DNA of 64,000 bases, from positions 248,001-312,000 of the forward strand of contig NZ_BPLU01000038.1 in NCBI RefSeq assembly GCF_019656315.1, in the 5' to 3' direction. Source of the DNA: Flavobacterium sp. UMI-01. GTDB lineage: Bacteria > Bacteroidota > Bacteroidia > Flavobacteriales > Flavobacteriaceae. Shown in pieces: positions 9,546 through 18,929 of this stretch. The translations under genes were made by a program, and so were the position numbers. The notes beneath the pieces are model-generated. The model saw only the letters and a list, made by a program, of their open reading frames with translations, had not been told where the DNA came from and did no database searches. Positions within the stretch are counted from its first letter, which is position 1; each line of letters opens with the position of its first letter.

Positions 9546-10703
9546 TTACATTGTTTTTTTCAATGATTCAATATACAATTGATTTAAGCCGTCTAATACT
9601 TTTTTAGTATCTCCTCCCTTCATCATATACTCCCTAATTGGGGCACCTGCATGATCTTGAAAATACATATGTCCATGGTAACGCGGTCTCAAAAAAGCAC
9701 GGTCTAGTGTAGGTAAAGTATCTGTAAAATAGTTCGACGTAACCGCATTGGTTCTTTCGTCTAACCAAGCACCTCTATGCCCTGGCTGTCCGCCATTATC
9801 AAAAAACACCCCTTTTTGAGTTTCTGGAGAAGCCACATACTGCGCATACGCTAACGCAATTTCTCTATGATTTGAATTGGCAGAAATAGCCAAACCTGTT
9901 CCTCCCAAAGTCGTAATTAGTTTGTTCCCTTCGAGACTAACAACGTCATGAAATTTTAAAAAATGCTTCGCATATCCTTGTCTGGAATAGTTTGTATAGC
10001 CATAAGCAAAAGGAGAATAGGCATATTTATCCGTAAGCGTCATGGCTTCATATACCTTAATTGGGTTCATGTCGTAACAAGCTGGATCGATATATTTTCC
10101 TAATTCCTTTAAAATTTCTAATGCTTTCAAACCAATCGTTTCAGAAACAAAATAGTCTTTTGTTAAGGCTACATCTTCCCCTAGAGTACAGCAAATCATA
10201 TAAAAACTCATCAACGTATCTTGCGGAATTCCTGGAATGGCAACCAAACCTGCTTTGGCCAAATCCATTACATCTTCCCAAGTTTCAGGAGCTTTTTTTC
10301 CTAATTTTTCTAATAAATCAGGGCGACTAGCTGCTACTGGAGTGGCTGCATCGATAGCCAAAGCACTTTGGTATCCATCAAAACAATAGCTTTCATGAGA
10401 TTTCCCTACTGAATTAGCGGCTTGATCCTCTAAAAATTCCTTTGGCAAATATTCGTTTAACGGAATAATCACTTTGGTTCTTGCTGCAAAACCAGCCCAA
10501 GGATGGTCAATAATGAGCAAATCATAACGCTCCGCTAATTTGTTGATAGGCTCATCAGCAAAGGCTTGCAAGGATCTTTTTTCCCATGTAATTTCTACAT
10601 TAGGATGTAATTCATGAAAACGTTGTGCCGTAGCAACTGCTGATGTGAACCCTCTACTGTGGTCCCAAGTAATTCCTATTAATTGTATCTTTTCTTGTGA
10701 CAT
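9546..10703 (-). CDS. Family 1 solute-binding-protein fold, no signal peptide
   Basis: Protein of 385 residues with the overall pattern of extracellular solute-binding proteins of ABC sugar importers: an early beta strand (IQLIGITWDHSRGF), a KAPETWEDVMDLAK hinge-type stretch (about 133-147), Trp/Tyr-rich binding regions and a C-terminal helical lobe. It starts MSQEKIQLIG with no signal peptide or lipobox. No earlier in-frame start adds one, so it should be cytoplasmic. No ABC permease or ATPase is near. It sits 44 bp after a GH2 and 165 bp before the crotonase. A paralogue at 20450-21682 shows the same features. Its role is unknown; it may bind a sugar acid or a glycoside inside the cell. Confidence 0.75.
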   Translation of the reverse strand: MSQEKIQLIGITWDHSRGFTSAVATAQRFHELHPNVEITWEKRSLQAFADEPINKLAERYDLLIIDHPWAGFAARTKVIIPLNEYLPKEFLEDQAANSVGKSHESYCFDGYQSALAIDAATPVAASRPDLLEKLGKKAPETWEDVMDLAKAGLVAIPGIPQDTLMSFYMICCTLGEDVALTKDYFVSETIGLKALEILKELGKYIDPACYDMNPIKVYEAMTLTDKYAYSPFAYGYTNYSRQGYAKHFLKFHDVVSLEGNKLITTLGGTGLAISANSNHREIALAYAQYVASPETQKGVFFDNGGQPGHRGAWLDERTNAVTSNYFTDTLPTLDRAFLRPRYHGHMYFQDHAGAPIREYMMKGGDTKKVLDGLNQLYIESLKKTM

Positions 10704-10747
10704 TTTTAGTCGTATTTTTTAAATTATCAATCGTATTTTGACTTAAA

Positions 10748-13300
10748 TTATTTTTTGTTTGGTTCAAATCCTGTCGCTCTAGGATTTTGATTTTGACTCT
10801 CATATCTCATACCATCTTCTCCTGTAAATTCTTTGAAATAATGGTAATAAGAACCATAACCGCCATTTTCATTTTCTTCTTTCAAACGGATTTTTTTCCA
10901 CTCGTTAAAATATTTAGTAGCTTCTTTTTGGTCTCCTATCAAGAAGAAATAATCGTTTTTAGAGATTACTTTTCCTGATTTATCCGTCAATTCCAGATTA
11001 ACATAGAATTTTGATTTTACTGTTTTCAGTACTTTTTCGTTTATAGGGAAGAACGATTTGGCACTGTTTTCATCAATTTTTGATACTTCAAAATTTTTGC
11101 TAGAAATAACCGCTCCTGAGTCATCTTTCATTTCGAATTTCACTTTACAATCTTTGTACTCTTTGTAAAAATCATTGATAATCCAAATGTTTCCCACAAA
11201 CGGCTCATTAGTATCCCAACGGCGTTTTTTGAATTCAAAATTCACTAACAACGGCTGATATGCCTTTTGAACAAAATAATAGGAGTTTTTAGGCTTTCTG
11301 TAATTATCCACAATCGCCCATTTCATATCTGGTCCATAAGTGATGTAGTGGCACAATGCAATTCCACTCAAACTCGGTTTGTCACGACGGAAATGTTCAA
11401 TACCGTTTTGGAAAATGATTCCCTGTGCATCTTGTGTAGCATTGACAAATTCCTCCAGAGAACCTTTCATTTCACTACCAAAAACATCCCAGTTTTGCAT
11501 ACGCAAATGCGTTAAATCAGCCCAGTGGTGTCCCCAACTTAGTCCGGGAGGCCACATTTCATTTTCTGGAATGAACTTTTTCAAACTCTCTACCGAAGGC
11601 ACAGAAGTAATGGCAAATTCTGGTACAATTGGGAAACCATTGGCATTCGTTTGGTACCAATCTTCGTGTAACCAACGCCCCATTTCGTAAAAATAACGCA
11701 AGGCATGCACTGCTTCTTTTGGTTTAAAGCCAGCTTGTTGTCCTACGTGGTCGGTCATTGGTGAATCTGGAACATAAGGCAATTTTACATGTGCTTGTAA
11801 AGAATCACCTAAGCGCTCCAAAAATTTTCTACCCATTTTAGGGTCACGGGTACGAAACATCATTTCTTCTCCACCTTCCATCATGATTAATGAAGGATGG
11901 TTTCTACGAGCCACAACTACTTTTACCCCTTCATTGAAAATTTGGGATAAATTTTCCTCATCATAAGGAATATTTCCTGTTCCAAGCGGAATAATGTCTT
12001 GCCAAACCGTCATTCCCATCTCGTCACAATATTGATAAAACTCAGGAATTTCAGGAGGATGCCATCCAAAAATTCTAATATTATTCATATTCATTTCTTT
12101 GGCTAAACGAATCAATTCTTTGTAATCGCTAATTTCAGTACGACCTACAAAAATATTTGGTGGACCACCCCAACAAGCCGAACGGATGAAATGAAACTTA
12201 CCATTAATATAAGTCGAACGTGGGAAGGTAACATCCACATCTTTTACAAAACCAGGATTCCATTTTGACGTAACTTCACGAATACCAAAAGTAGTTTCGT
12301 TTACATCTTGATTTAGCTTACCGTCTTTAATAGCAATTTTTGCGATATATAGATTTTGGTCCCCTAAATCCCAAGGCCACCAGAGTTTTGCTTCTTTTAA
12401 ATGAATTTTATGAACTACTTTATGAGTTCCTGGTTGAATGGTCTTTTTAAACACCATTTTCTCCTCCTTCATTTTGAAGTTTTTACCATTAAGTGCTGTT
12501 TCAAAAGTGTATTCTTTTGGTTCTTTATTCGTATTTTCAACTGTTATTTCTAAATTAACATCCGCTGAACCATCTTTATTAATCGTATTATTGGCGTACA
12601 CATCTTTAAAACGAGCCTTACCTGTACGAATTAGTTTTACTGGTCCCACAATACCGATTGGGGTAATATCTCTCCAATAATCACCAAACCAAGGTGTTTT
12701 TTTACCTGCTACAAAAGCATTGACTTGAGGCGGTGTATCTAATTTGACTACCAACATATTTCGTCCTTTCAAGAAATCCCATTTATGAATTCTTAAATAT
12801 TCATTGACATTAAATGAAAAAGGTGAAAACACACCGCCATGTTTGCCTAAATAATGACCGTTAAGCCAAACTTCACAGCTATAATCAACCCCTTCAAAAA
12901 CGAGGTCCACCATTTGGTTTTCTACCCCTTCGGTTACACTAAATTGTAAGGCATACCACCATTCGTATTGTTGTACCCATTGGGCTTTTACACTGTTTCT
13001 TCCAAAATGAGGGTCGTCAATTACCCCTGCTTTCCATAAATCAGTATAAACATCGCCTGGAACTTTGGCATTGTTCCAAACCAGCGTTTCAATGTCTTCG
13101 GATGGTAATTTGTGAAGTCCTTTTTTCACACCCTCGCCTGGCGCCATCATTTTGAATCGCCATCTTTTCCCGCTCAAATCCAGTATTTGCTGACTTGAAT
13201 CCTCTAGCGATAAGGTTGTGTTGGGTTGCGCTTGCATAAGTGCCGTACCCATACAACATAACAGTAGGAAAACAATTGTTTTCGATAATTTGATTTTCAT
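10748..13300 (-). CDS. GH2 family glycoside hydrolase, beta-mannosidase-like
   Basis: Exported 850-residue GH2 enzyme with signal peptide at residues 1-24. It has an N-terminal sugar-binding jelly roll (WRFKMMAPGEG, VPGDVYTDLWKAG) and layout of the beta-mannosidase/exo-glucosaminidase branch, then a TIM barrel. The acid/base Glu is E479 and the nucleophile E561 in IVPEFAITSVPS. The residue before the acid/base, normally Asn in clan GH-A (NE), is Glu here (MEGGEEM, 474-480). It heads the operon with the SBP-like, crotonase, AldA-like and RhaT-like genes. A beta-linked sugar is the likely substrate, but the linkage and the sugar cannot be fixed from the sequence. Confidence 0.88.
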   Translation of the reverse strand: MKIKLSKTIVFLLLCCMGTALMQAQPNTTLSLEDSSQQILDLSGKRWRFKMMAPGEGVKKGLHKLPSEDIETLVWNNAKVPGDVYTDLWKAGVIDDPHFGRNSVKAQWVQQYEWWYALQFSVTEGVENQMVDLVFEGVDYSCEVWLNGHYLGKHGGVFSPFSFNVNEYLRIHKWDFLKGRNMLVVKLDTPPQVNAFVAGKKTPWFGDYWRDITPIGIVGPVKLIRTGKARFKDVYANNTINKDGSADVNLEITVENTNKEPKEYTFETALNGKNFKMKEEKMVFKKTIQPGTHKVVHKIHLKEAKLWWPWDLGDQNLYIAKIAIKDGKLNQDVNETTFGIREVTSKWNPGFVKDVDVTFPRSTYINGKFHFIRSACWGGPPNIFVGRTEISDYKELIRLAKEMNMNNIRIFGWHPPEIPEFYQYCDEMGMTVWQDIIPLGTGNIPYDEENLSQIFNEGVKVVVARRNHPSLIMMEGGEEMMFRTRDPKMGRKFLERLGDSLQAHVKLPYVPDSPMTDHVGQQAGFKPKEAVHALRYFYEMGRWLHEDWYQTNANGFPIVPEFAITSVPSVESLKKFIPENEMWPPGLSWGHHWADLTHLRMQNWDVFGSEMKGSLEEFVNATQDAQGIIFQNGIEHFRRDKPSLSGIALCHYITYGPDMKWAIVDNYRKPKNSYYFVQKAYQPLLVNFEFKKRRWDTNEPFVGNIWIINDFYKEYKDCKVKFEMKDDSGAVISSKNFEVSKIDENSAKSFFPINEKVLKTVKSKFYVNLELTDKSGKVISKNDYFFLIGDQKEATKYFNEWKKIRLKEENENGGYGSYYHYFKEFTGEDGMRYESQNQNPRATGFEPNKK

Positions 13301-13310
13301 AATTCTCTAT

Positions 13311-13344
13311 TTAATTTATATATAAATATAACATTCATAATTAA
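13311..13344 (-). promoter_or_regulatory. Promoter region and possible IclR-type site upstream of GH2 operon
   Basis: The stretch reads TTAATTTATATATAAATA followed by TAACATTCATAATTAA, a 34-bp near-palindrome with TTAATT/AATTAA ends, 10-45 bp before the GH2 start. On the minus strand it contains TATATTTA, seven of eight matches to TAnnTTTG, with a TTG 22 bp upstream. The TTCAT and TATATA parts resemble the inverted repeat in the iclR-rhaT intergenic region. The assignment to the IclR protein is inference. Confidence 0.4.
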
Positions 13345-13466
13345 AAATAAGTCAAAATTTTTTTATTTCCTTATCGTACGATTAAAATACAATGAAATAA
13401 AAAAGATTGTAGGTGATTAAACCTTAAGTGTGTCTTAAAAAAGACCTAGTAATTTATAACTTTTTA

Positions 13467-13606
13467 GTCTTTTCTATCCTATTTTAGAATAGAAAAGACC
13501 AAAAGAATAATGAGCAGTGCGTCAAAGAAGTAATCGTATCAGTACTTATTTAGCTACTCTCTTTTTTCTATGTATAGCTATATAAGAATCCTAAAAAAGT
13601 ACTGAT
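13467..13606 (-). terminator. Two stem-loops after the GH16 gene
   Basis: One hairpin pairs 13538-13553 with 13591-13606 (outer 10 bp ATCAGTACTT perfect, then TTTAG/CTAAA). A second pairs 13467-13477 with 13489-13499 (GTCTTTTCTAT with ATAGAAAAGAC). Both lie downstream of the GH16 stop on the minus strand and upstream of the GH2 promoter. They probably end the upstream operon. The rest of the 13301-13690 gap is AT-rich and holds nothing else I recognise. Confidence 0.5.
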
Positions 13607-13690
13607 TCCAACTTATGGCTTGATTCTAATAAAATCATCATCGCCATTGAAAATTTGAAATAATTAGGAAGTTCCTATTTCCTTCCTATT

Positions 13691-14872
13691 CTATTTACTG
13701 GAACTTTTAGGTTTGAATACGCGAATCCAATCCACTTTCATCGTGTTTTTAGTATCATCAGCCAAATCCGCATCTGATGGAGTTCTACCAGCCGCAACAT
13801 GCCAATCTTGAGACTCCATATTGATGATAATGTTTAACTCTTTGGTATAACCATTTCCGTTTTGATAGTGATTAGGGTCTATAATACTCACTTTTGAAAC
13901 AGCATTCGCTTTTTGGAGTTCCTCAAAAGAATAGTTTTCAGTTGTACTAAAATTGATAATCTTTTGTTTTCCGGCTTCAACATCTAATTTACCATCAGTC
14001 ATTGTAGGATAACCGTACTCCCATTTCCCATTGCGTTTGGTGGCTAAACTTTTATCGTATAATACTCGTACTAGCTCCCCATCAATATAATATTCAAAAT
14101 GAAATGCATTTTTCCAATAAACACCCACTCTTACATATTTTCTATCTCCATTATTCCAACAATAGTCACCCCAAGCTTCAACTCCCTTTCTTTCATACCA
14201 TGCACCTTTATCTCTAGGCTGGTAATCAGTAAATGGTTTTCTAATAAATGAATGATGACTCAAATGAATGGATTTGGCAAAAAAAGCATTCCCAGATTCT
14301 TTCCCTCCATAACACTCAATGATATCAATTTCTTGAGTCGCATCAGGGCTCAACAACCACACATCCGATGCCAAAGCTATATTTGCCACACTTACCTTGG
14401 ATTCAATAAAAACTGGAAACGACACTTTATCTATGGAACTAATACAACCTGCATTGATACCTCCGTCAGGTTTGTTCATTTTGTCCGCTTTTGAAAAAAT
14501 CGGATTAAATTCGGTTTCCTTATTTCTTCGGGAAGATTTAATAATCAAATCGTTTCCATCTACAGCCACGTGATTGTATTTCCAATAGGTTGTTCCGGGC
14601 CCATCCCAATTGCTATGGTAGAAATTAACCCATTTATTTTTTCCAAAATTGGTCTTAGCATTCGTTTCAGAATACTTATAATTAAAATCATCAGAGACAT
14701 TAGCTTGAAATTCCCAATCTCCTTCTTTTTGCAAGTAGCTCGGTAAAGCAAGCGTTCGAATATCTTCAGTATTCTTACTTTTCTGATTTAGGCTTTTAGC
14801 CTGTTGCTGTGCATTTGATGAAAGAAAAAAAAGCCCCAGCAAAATGGTTTGTGATAGTTTACAATAATTCAT
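13691..14872 (-). CDS. GH16 endo-galactanase (agarase/porphyranase-like)
   Basis: Exported GH16 enzyme, 393 residues from the ATG at 14872 (MNYCKLSQ), chosen because it gives a good signal peptide ending at residue 22; the frame remains open to a Met at 14923 that would add a non-signal-like extension. Catalytic motif QEIDIIECYGG carries nucleophile E181, D183 and acid/base E186. Nearby stretches WVNFYHSNWDGPG, ALASDVWLLSPD and HLSHHSFIRKPF match the agarase/porphyranase branch, which cuts beta-1,4 bonds of red-algal galactans. It follows the S1 sulfatase at 15119-16702 by 246 bp and may be the last gene of that operon. Exact specificity (agarose, porphyran or hybrid) is open. Confidence 0.88.
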   Translation of the reverse strand: MNYCKLSQTILLGLFFLSSNAQQQAKSLNQKSKNTEDIRTLALPSYLQKEGDWEFQANVSDDFNYKYSETNAKTNFGKNKWVNFYHSNWDGPGTTYWKYNHVAVDGNDLIIKSSRRNKETEFNPIFSKADKMNKPDGGINAGCISSIDKVSFPVFIESKVSVANIALASDVWLLSPDATQEIDIIECYGGKESGNAFFAKSIHLSHHSFIRKPFTDYQPRDKGAWYERKGVEAWGDYCWNNGDRKYVRVGVYWKNAFHFEYYIDGELVRVLYDKSLATKRNGKWEYGYPTMTDGKLDVEAGKQKIINFSTTENYSFEELQKANAVSKVSIIDPNHYQNGNGYTKELNIIINMESQDWHVAAGRTPSDADLADDTKNTMKVDWIRVFKPKSSSK

Positions 14873-15118
14873 TGTTTTTTTGGAATAATTAATTTGTAAC
14901 AAAAATAAAGTTAAGCCTCGCAATTACAGTACAAAACAACTAGACAATAACTCAACATTTCCGTATTCCCCCCTTTATTTTATGCTTTTTTTAATTAAAA
15001 GCAGTTCAAAATCCAATAGACAGCGATATTCTTATAATTCAAAAAGCTTGTAGCTAAAATCAAATTCTTTATGATTCAAAACACCTTTTTAAAATACTAG
15101 TGTTCTTCTAATTATTCC

Positions 15119-16702
15119 TTAATCATTCCAGTGTTTCTCAATCACTTTTTGAATTTCAGGATATTTTGTATCCGTTTCATTCCATTGGTTTCGTTGACGT
15201 AAGATTTCTTCTTTCAAGGAAGCGATAATCGTTTTGAATTTTGGATTTTTATATTGGTTGTTTAGCTCCTCAGGATCGTTTTTTAAATCATAAAATTCCC
15301 AAGCCACTGGAGTATTCCATCCGATACTTTTCATTTCTTTCGACCAATAAAATTTGTCCCAATCGGCTTCTGGTAAATAATGTTTAGAATAATAGAAAAT
15401 CAATTTGTACTGATTAGTTCGTACTCCAAAATGTGCTGGTACCCAATGATGAATATTGTGCATCCAATAGCGGTAATAGGTCGCAGTACGCCAGTTTTTC
15501 TCTTCTTTGCCTTGTAAGGTATTGATGAAACTCATGCCTTGCATATAATCTGGCTTTTTACCCTTGGCCAATTCGATTAAAGTTGGAGCAAAATCAGTAT
15601 TATTAATCAATAAATCAGTAGTTCTAGCTGATTTTATCATTTTAGGATAATGCACGATAAATGGCATGCGCATCGACTCTTCATACATCCAGCGCTTGTC
15701 TATCATATCGTGTTCGCCCAACATCATTCCTTGATCGGCCGTGTAAACAATCACGGTGTTTTCCCAAAGTCCTTCTTTTTTTAAATAATCAAAAAGGCGA
15801 CCTAAATTATCATCAACTCCTTTTACACAACGCAAATATCTTTTGAGGTATTCTTGATAGGCCAGATGGGTTCCAATAGTCCCCGAAACTGTATCGTTTA
15901 GCAACATATTGACATAGTTTCTTCTCAAATGTTTATCAGAAACGGAGGAACCTACTACCGCTCTCATTTTGCCGTTTTCGCCCATGGTAGCGGCGGAACC
16001 AAAATTAGGTTGGTAGTACAAACTAGCCGGCTCTGGAATTTCGACATCGGCTAAATAGTCTTTGTATCGTGGTGCAAATTCAAACATATCATGCGGTGCT
16101 TTGTAGTGATGCATGATAAAAAAGGGCTTGGATTTGTCTCTATTTTTCAAGTAATCTAAGGTGATATCCGTAATCACATCCGAAGAATGCCCAACCGATT
16201 TTACTTCGTTTTTAGGCCAAGTTCCTTTTCCTTTTTCAAGAAAGGAAGGATTAAAATATTTCCCTTGACCATCTAATACTTTGTAAAAATCAAAAGCTGA
16301 GGGCTCATTTTTGAGATGCCATTTCCCAATCATGGCTGTAACATAGCCTAACTTTTTCATCTCCATCGGTAGGTATTCTTTGGCTGGATCTAATTCGCCA
16401 TCCAAATCCAATACACCATTGGTTTGCGAATATTGTCCAGTAATAATACTCGCACGGCTAGGCGTACAAATGGAATTAGTTGTAAAAGCATTTTTAAACA
16501 AAAGCCCCTCATTAGCCAAGGCATCAATATTTGGCGTAGGATTCAATCGAGCCAATCGTCCTCCATACACTCCAATGGCTTGGGAGGTATGATCGTCAGA
16601 CATGATGTAAATAATATTCGGTTTGTTTTTTGAAGATTGTCCCAGCATAACTTGGCAAAACAACAGCAAAGTCAACGGGATTTTTACATACAAATTTTTC
16701 AT
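15119..16702 (-). CDS. S1-family sulfatase
   Basis: Exported sulfatase of 527 residues with a signal peptide at residues 1-21 (VMLGQ). The metal site is IMSDDHTS (D36-D37) and the formylglycine site is Cys79 in ICTPSRASIITGQ (C-x-P-x-R). The second metal region YTADQGMMLGEHD lies near residues 322-334, and a KWHL motif near 143 matches the substrate-side Lys/His of S1 enzymes. It lies 204 bp after a GH29, and that gap holds a dispersed repeat. Pairing with GH29 and GH16 suggests action on a sulfated galactan such as porphyran (L-galactose-6-sulfate) or on a fucan; both remain possible. Confidence 0.92.
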   Translation of the reverse strand: MKNLYVKIPLTLLLFCQVMLGQSSKNKPNIIYIMSDDHTSQAIGVYGGRLARLNPTPNIDALANEGLLFKNAFTTNSICTPSRASIITGQYSQTNGVLDLDGELDPAKEYLPMEMKKLGYVTAMIGKWHLKNEPSAFDFYKVLDGQGKYFNPSFLEKGKGTWPKNEVKSVGHSSDVITDITLDYLKNRDKSKPFFIMHHYKAPHDMFEFAPRYKDYLADVEIPEPASLYYQPNFGSAATMGENGKMRAVVGSSVSDKHLRRNYVNMLLNDTVSGTIGTHLAYQEYLKRYLRCVKGVDDNLGRLFDYLKKEGLWENTVIVYTADQGMMLGEHDMIDKRWMYEESMRMPFIVHYPKMIKSARTTDLLINNTDFAPTLIELAKGKKPDYMQGMSFINTLQGKEEKNWRTATYYRYWMHNIHHWVPAHFGVRTNQYKLIFYYSKHYLPEADWDKFYWSKEMKSIGWNTPVAWEFYDLKNDPEELNNQYKNPKFKTIIASLKEEILRQRNQWNETDTKYPEIQKVIEKHWND

Positions 16703-16740
16703 TTTTTTGTGCTTTTTTTAAACAAATAAGATATGCTCCC

Positions 16741-16815
16741 ATCTGCGAAAATCTGCCCTATCTGCGTGCCATTTTTTTCACGCAGATTTCACAGATTTAG
16801 CAGATTTTAATTCTG
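16741..16815. repeat. Dispersed (A)CAGATTT/AAATCTG repeat, hairpin-forming
   Basis: A short intergenic block with ATCTGCGAAAATCTGCCC followed by CACGCAGATTTCACAGATTT, able to fold on itself through AATCTGCGTG against CACGCAGATT. Related blocks occur at 20140-20290, 35640-35715 and more weakly at 40220-40260 and 63160-63215. Such blocks are common between genes in Flavobacterium, from memory. Function unknown. Confidence 0.6.
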
Positions 16816-16906
16816 TTAGATTGAATTCACGAAATTCACTACTTATAGTCCATGGTTTCATGGCTTTTTTAATAATCAATTCACTAATAAAAATTCTATC
16901 TTCCAA

Positions 16907-18472
16907 CTATTTGTTAGGCGTGATTTTAAATACAAATGCATAGTCCCCTACTTTTTCTTTTGGTAACTGAATATGCAAGCCATCGTTTTCAATACGATAG
17001 TTCATCATTTTTTTATTGGCTAAAAATTCAATGGATTGAATGCCTTTTTTCAAATAAGAACCCTCTTTCTTAAATGAATGAATAACAAGTTCTTCTCCAG
17101 CAGGCCAGTCTAAGACCGTAGCATAAACAATGTCTCCTTTGGTTGTAAAGCGAATGTCTTTGGCTGTATTATCGGCATTTTTATCTTCACTCAAATGCCC
17201 TTCTTTTACTTCAAAATCGCCTTCTCCGTAAATATCAAAAGTACGCGTTCCATAAATGGCCTCCCCATTGGTACGAAGCCAATCGCCCATTTGCAATAAA
17301 CGTTCTTTCACTGGCTCAGGAATTTCACCATTAGCCTTAGGTGTTATATTTAATAATACGCCTCCATTTTTGCTGACAACATCTACTAAGAAATCAATCA
17401 AACGATTGGTGGATTTATAATTCGGATCGGCAATATGCGACCATGATTTCCAGTCAATTGAATCATCTGTTAACCAAGGAAAAGGCTGTTTCTCTTTCAT
17501 ACGAGAACGCTCTAAATCCAATACGGCAGTCCCTTTGACAAAATCATTAAACTTATAAGTCGAAACGACTTCTTGGTTTCTTTTCTCAGCATGATTGTAA
17601 TAATATTGTAAAAATTCTTTGCGGTATTTTTCACCGATAATATCCATTTTATTATCAAACCATACCATATCAGGATTGTATTTATTGATAATTTCCTTCA
17701 AACGATCCAACCATTCTTTGTTAAATTGTTCGTCAGCCAACGGATAATAAGATGCTGCTCCTAGTTTTTTTCTGTTTGGGTTATCTGGGAAAAGGAAATC
17801 CCCTTTTTTCACTTTTGGACCATACAAACCAGCATATTTTGGATCTGAGGCATCAGTGGTTTCATCCCAAGTAGGAAACCAAGCATACAACCATTGGCGG
17901 TGGAAAGTAGCGATAAACTTCATGTTTCTTTTACGAATTTCTTTGGATAATTCGCCCATAACATCGCGTTTAGGCCCCATATCTTTGGCATCCCATTTGG
18001 TCAAATCACTATCCCACATCGCAAAACCATCGGCATGTTCCGACACTGGTCCTGCAAATTTAGCTCCCGATTTCTCAAATAAATCAGCCCATTCTGCCGC
18101 ATTAAATTTTTCGGCTTTGAACATAGGAATAAAATCTTTGTAGCCGAATTTATCCAATGGGCCATAGGTTTTTACGTGATGTGTATAGTACTCACTATCT
18201 TTTCCGTTTCTGGCTTCAGGATTGTCTTTGTGTACATACATCCAATGAGAATACCATTCGTTTTTATACTCAGGTACCGAATAAGGCCCCCAATGGCAAT
18301 AGATACCAAATTTAGCATCCAAAAACCACTCTGGAGTTTGGTGTTGTTTTAATGACTCCCAATCGGCTTTGTATTCAATTTTCTTTGTCGCAACTTTCTT
18401 TTTTGTTGTTTGTTGCTGTGCGTTACAGGAGATTAACGCTAAACTGGCTAATCCTAAAAGGGTATTTTTCAT
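16907..18472 (-). CDS. GH29 family glycosidase, lipoprotein, altered active-site His pair
   Basis: Predicted lipoprotein of 521 residues: the signal peptide ends in LALISC with Cys16 as lipidation site. GH29 architecture with PEWFLDAKFGIYCHWGP (48-64) and nucleophile D273 in PDMVWFDNKMD. The usual EHHDGF motif reads EHADGFAMW, so the second His is Ala147. That position lies in the -1 subsite of GH29 enzymes, so this may not be a plain alpha-L-fucosidase; an alpha-L-galactosidase or another L-sugar specificity is possible. It begins 3 bp after the MaoC stop and is thus in one operon with cytoplasmic CoA-type enzymes, an unusual mix. Confidence is high for family, low for substrate. Confidence 0.9.
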   Translation of the reverse strand: MKNTLLGLASLALISCNAQQQTTKKKVATKKIEYKADWESLKQHQTPEWFLDAKFGIYCHWGPYSVPEYKNEWYSHWMYVHKDNPEARNGKDSEYYTHHVKTYGPLDKFGYKDFIPMFKAEKFNAAEWADLFEKSGAKFAGPVSEHADGFAMWDSDLTKWDAKDMGPKRDVMGELSKEIRKRNMKFIATFHRQWLYAWFPTWDETTDASDPKYAGLYGPKVKKGDFLFPDNPNRKKLGAASYYPLADEQFNKEWLDRLKEIINKYNPDMVWFDNKMDIIGEKYRKEFLQYYYNHAEKRNQEVVSTYKFNDFVKGTAVLDLERSRMKEKQPFPWLTDDSIDWKSWSHIADPNYKSTNRLIDFLVDVVSKNGGVLLNITPKANGEIPEPVKERLLQMGDWLRTNGEAIYGTRTFDIYGEGDFEVKEGHLSEDKNADNTAKDIRFTTKGDIVYATVLDWPAGEELVIHSFKKEGSYLKKGIQSIEFLANKKMMNYRIENDGLHIQLPKEKVGDYAFVFKITPNK

Positions 18473-18475
18473 CTG

Positions 18476-18919
18476 TTATGATTTATATTTTGCTAATAAA
18501 ATATGGTCACAAACCAAAACCAACTGGTCGTTTTGATTGAATATTTCTACATGTTCTGTGATATGTCCAAGGTCTGGCTTGTTGGATTCTTTCTTTTCAC
18601 TAATGGTCACCACCACTCGAATCGTATCTCCAATATAAACCGGTTTTACAAAACGCAAACGGTCATAGCCTTTTGAAAAAGCCTCTGGATTAATTTCGGT
18701 GGCAGTCATGCCAATTCCTACTGCAAAAGTCAAGGTACCATGCGCAATACGTTGCTTGAAAGGCTGTGTTTTACACCATTCGGCATCCATATGATGCGGA
18801 AAAAAATCGCCTGTATGTCCTGCGTGGACAACAAAATCGGTTTCGGTTATTGTTCTCCCTAAAGTTTCTCGTGTACTACCTAACTCGTAGTCTTCATAAA
18901 ATCGTGATACAATATGCAT
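18476..18919 (-). CDS. MaoC-like (R)-specific enoyl-CoA hydratase family protein
   Basis: Cytoplasmic hot-dog-fold protein of 147 residues, the normal size for a single-domain MaoC hydratase. The start at 18919 ([14 protein letters not shown]) is chosen because it leaves 10 bp to the preceding gene; longer readings overlap that gene. The hydratase motif is visible in [11 protein letters not shown] (Asp and His of the G-D-x2-P-x-H pattern), followed by [11 protein letters not shown]. MaoC members hydrate enoyl-CoA or enoyl-type acyl groups. It lies between the Gfo/Idh oxidoreductase and the GH29 lipoprotein and shares the transcript with two CoA-transferases upstream, which supports a CoA-thioester substrate. 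Confidence 0.86.
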   Translation of the reverse strand: MHIVSRFYEDYELGSTRETLGRTITETDFVVHAGHTGDFFPHHMDAEWCKTQPFKQRIAHGTLTFAVGIGMTATEINPEAFSKGYDRLRFVKPVYIGDTIRVVVTISEKKESNKPDLGHITEHVEIFNQNDQLVLVCDHILLAKYKS

Positions 18920-18929
18920 GTTCTCTTTT

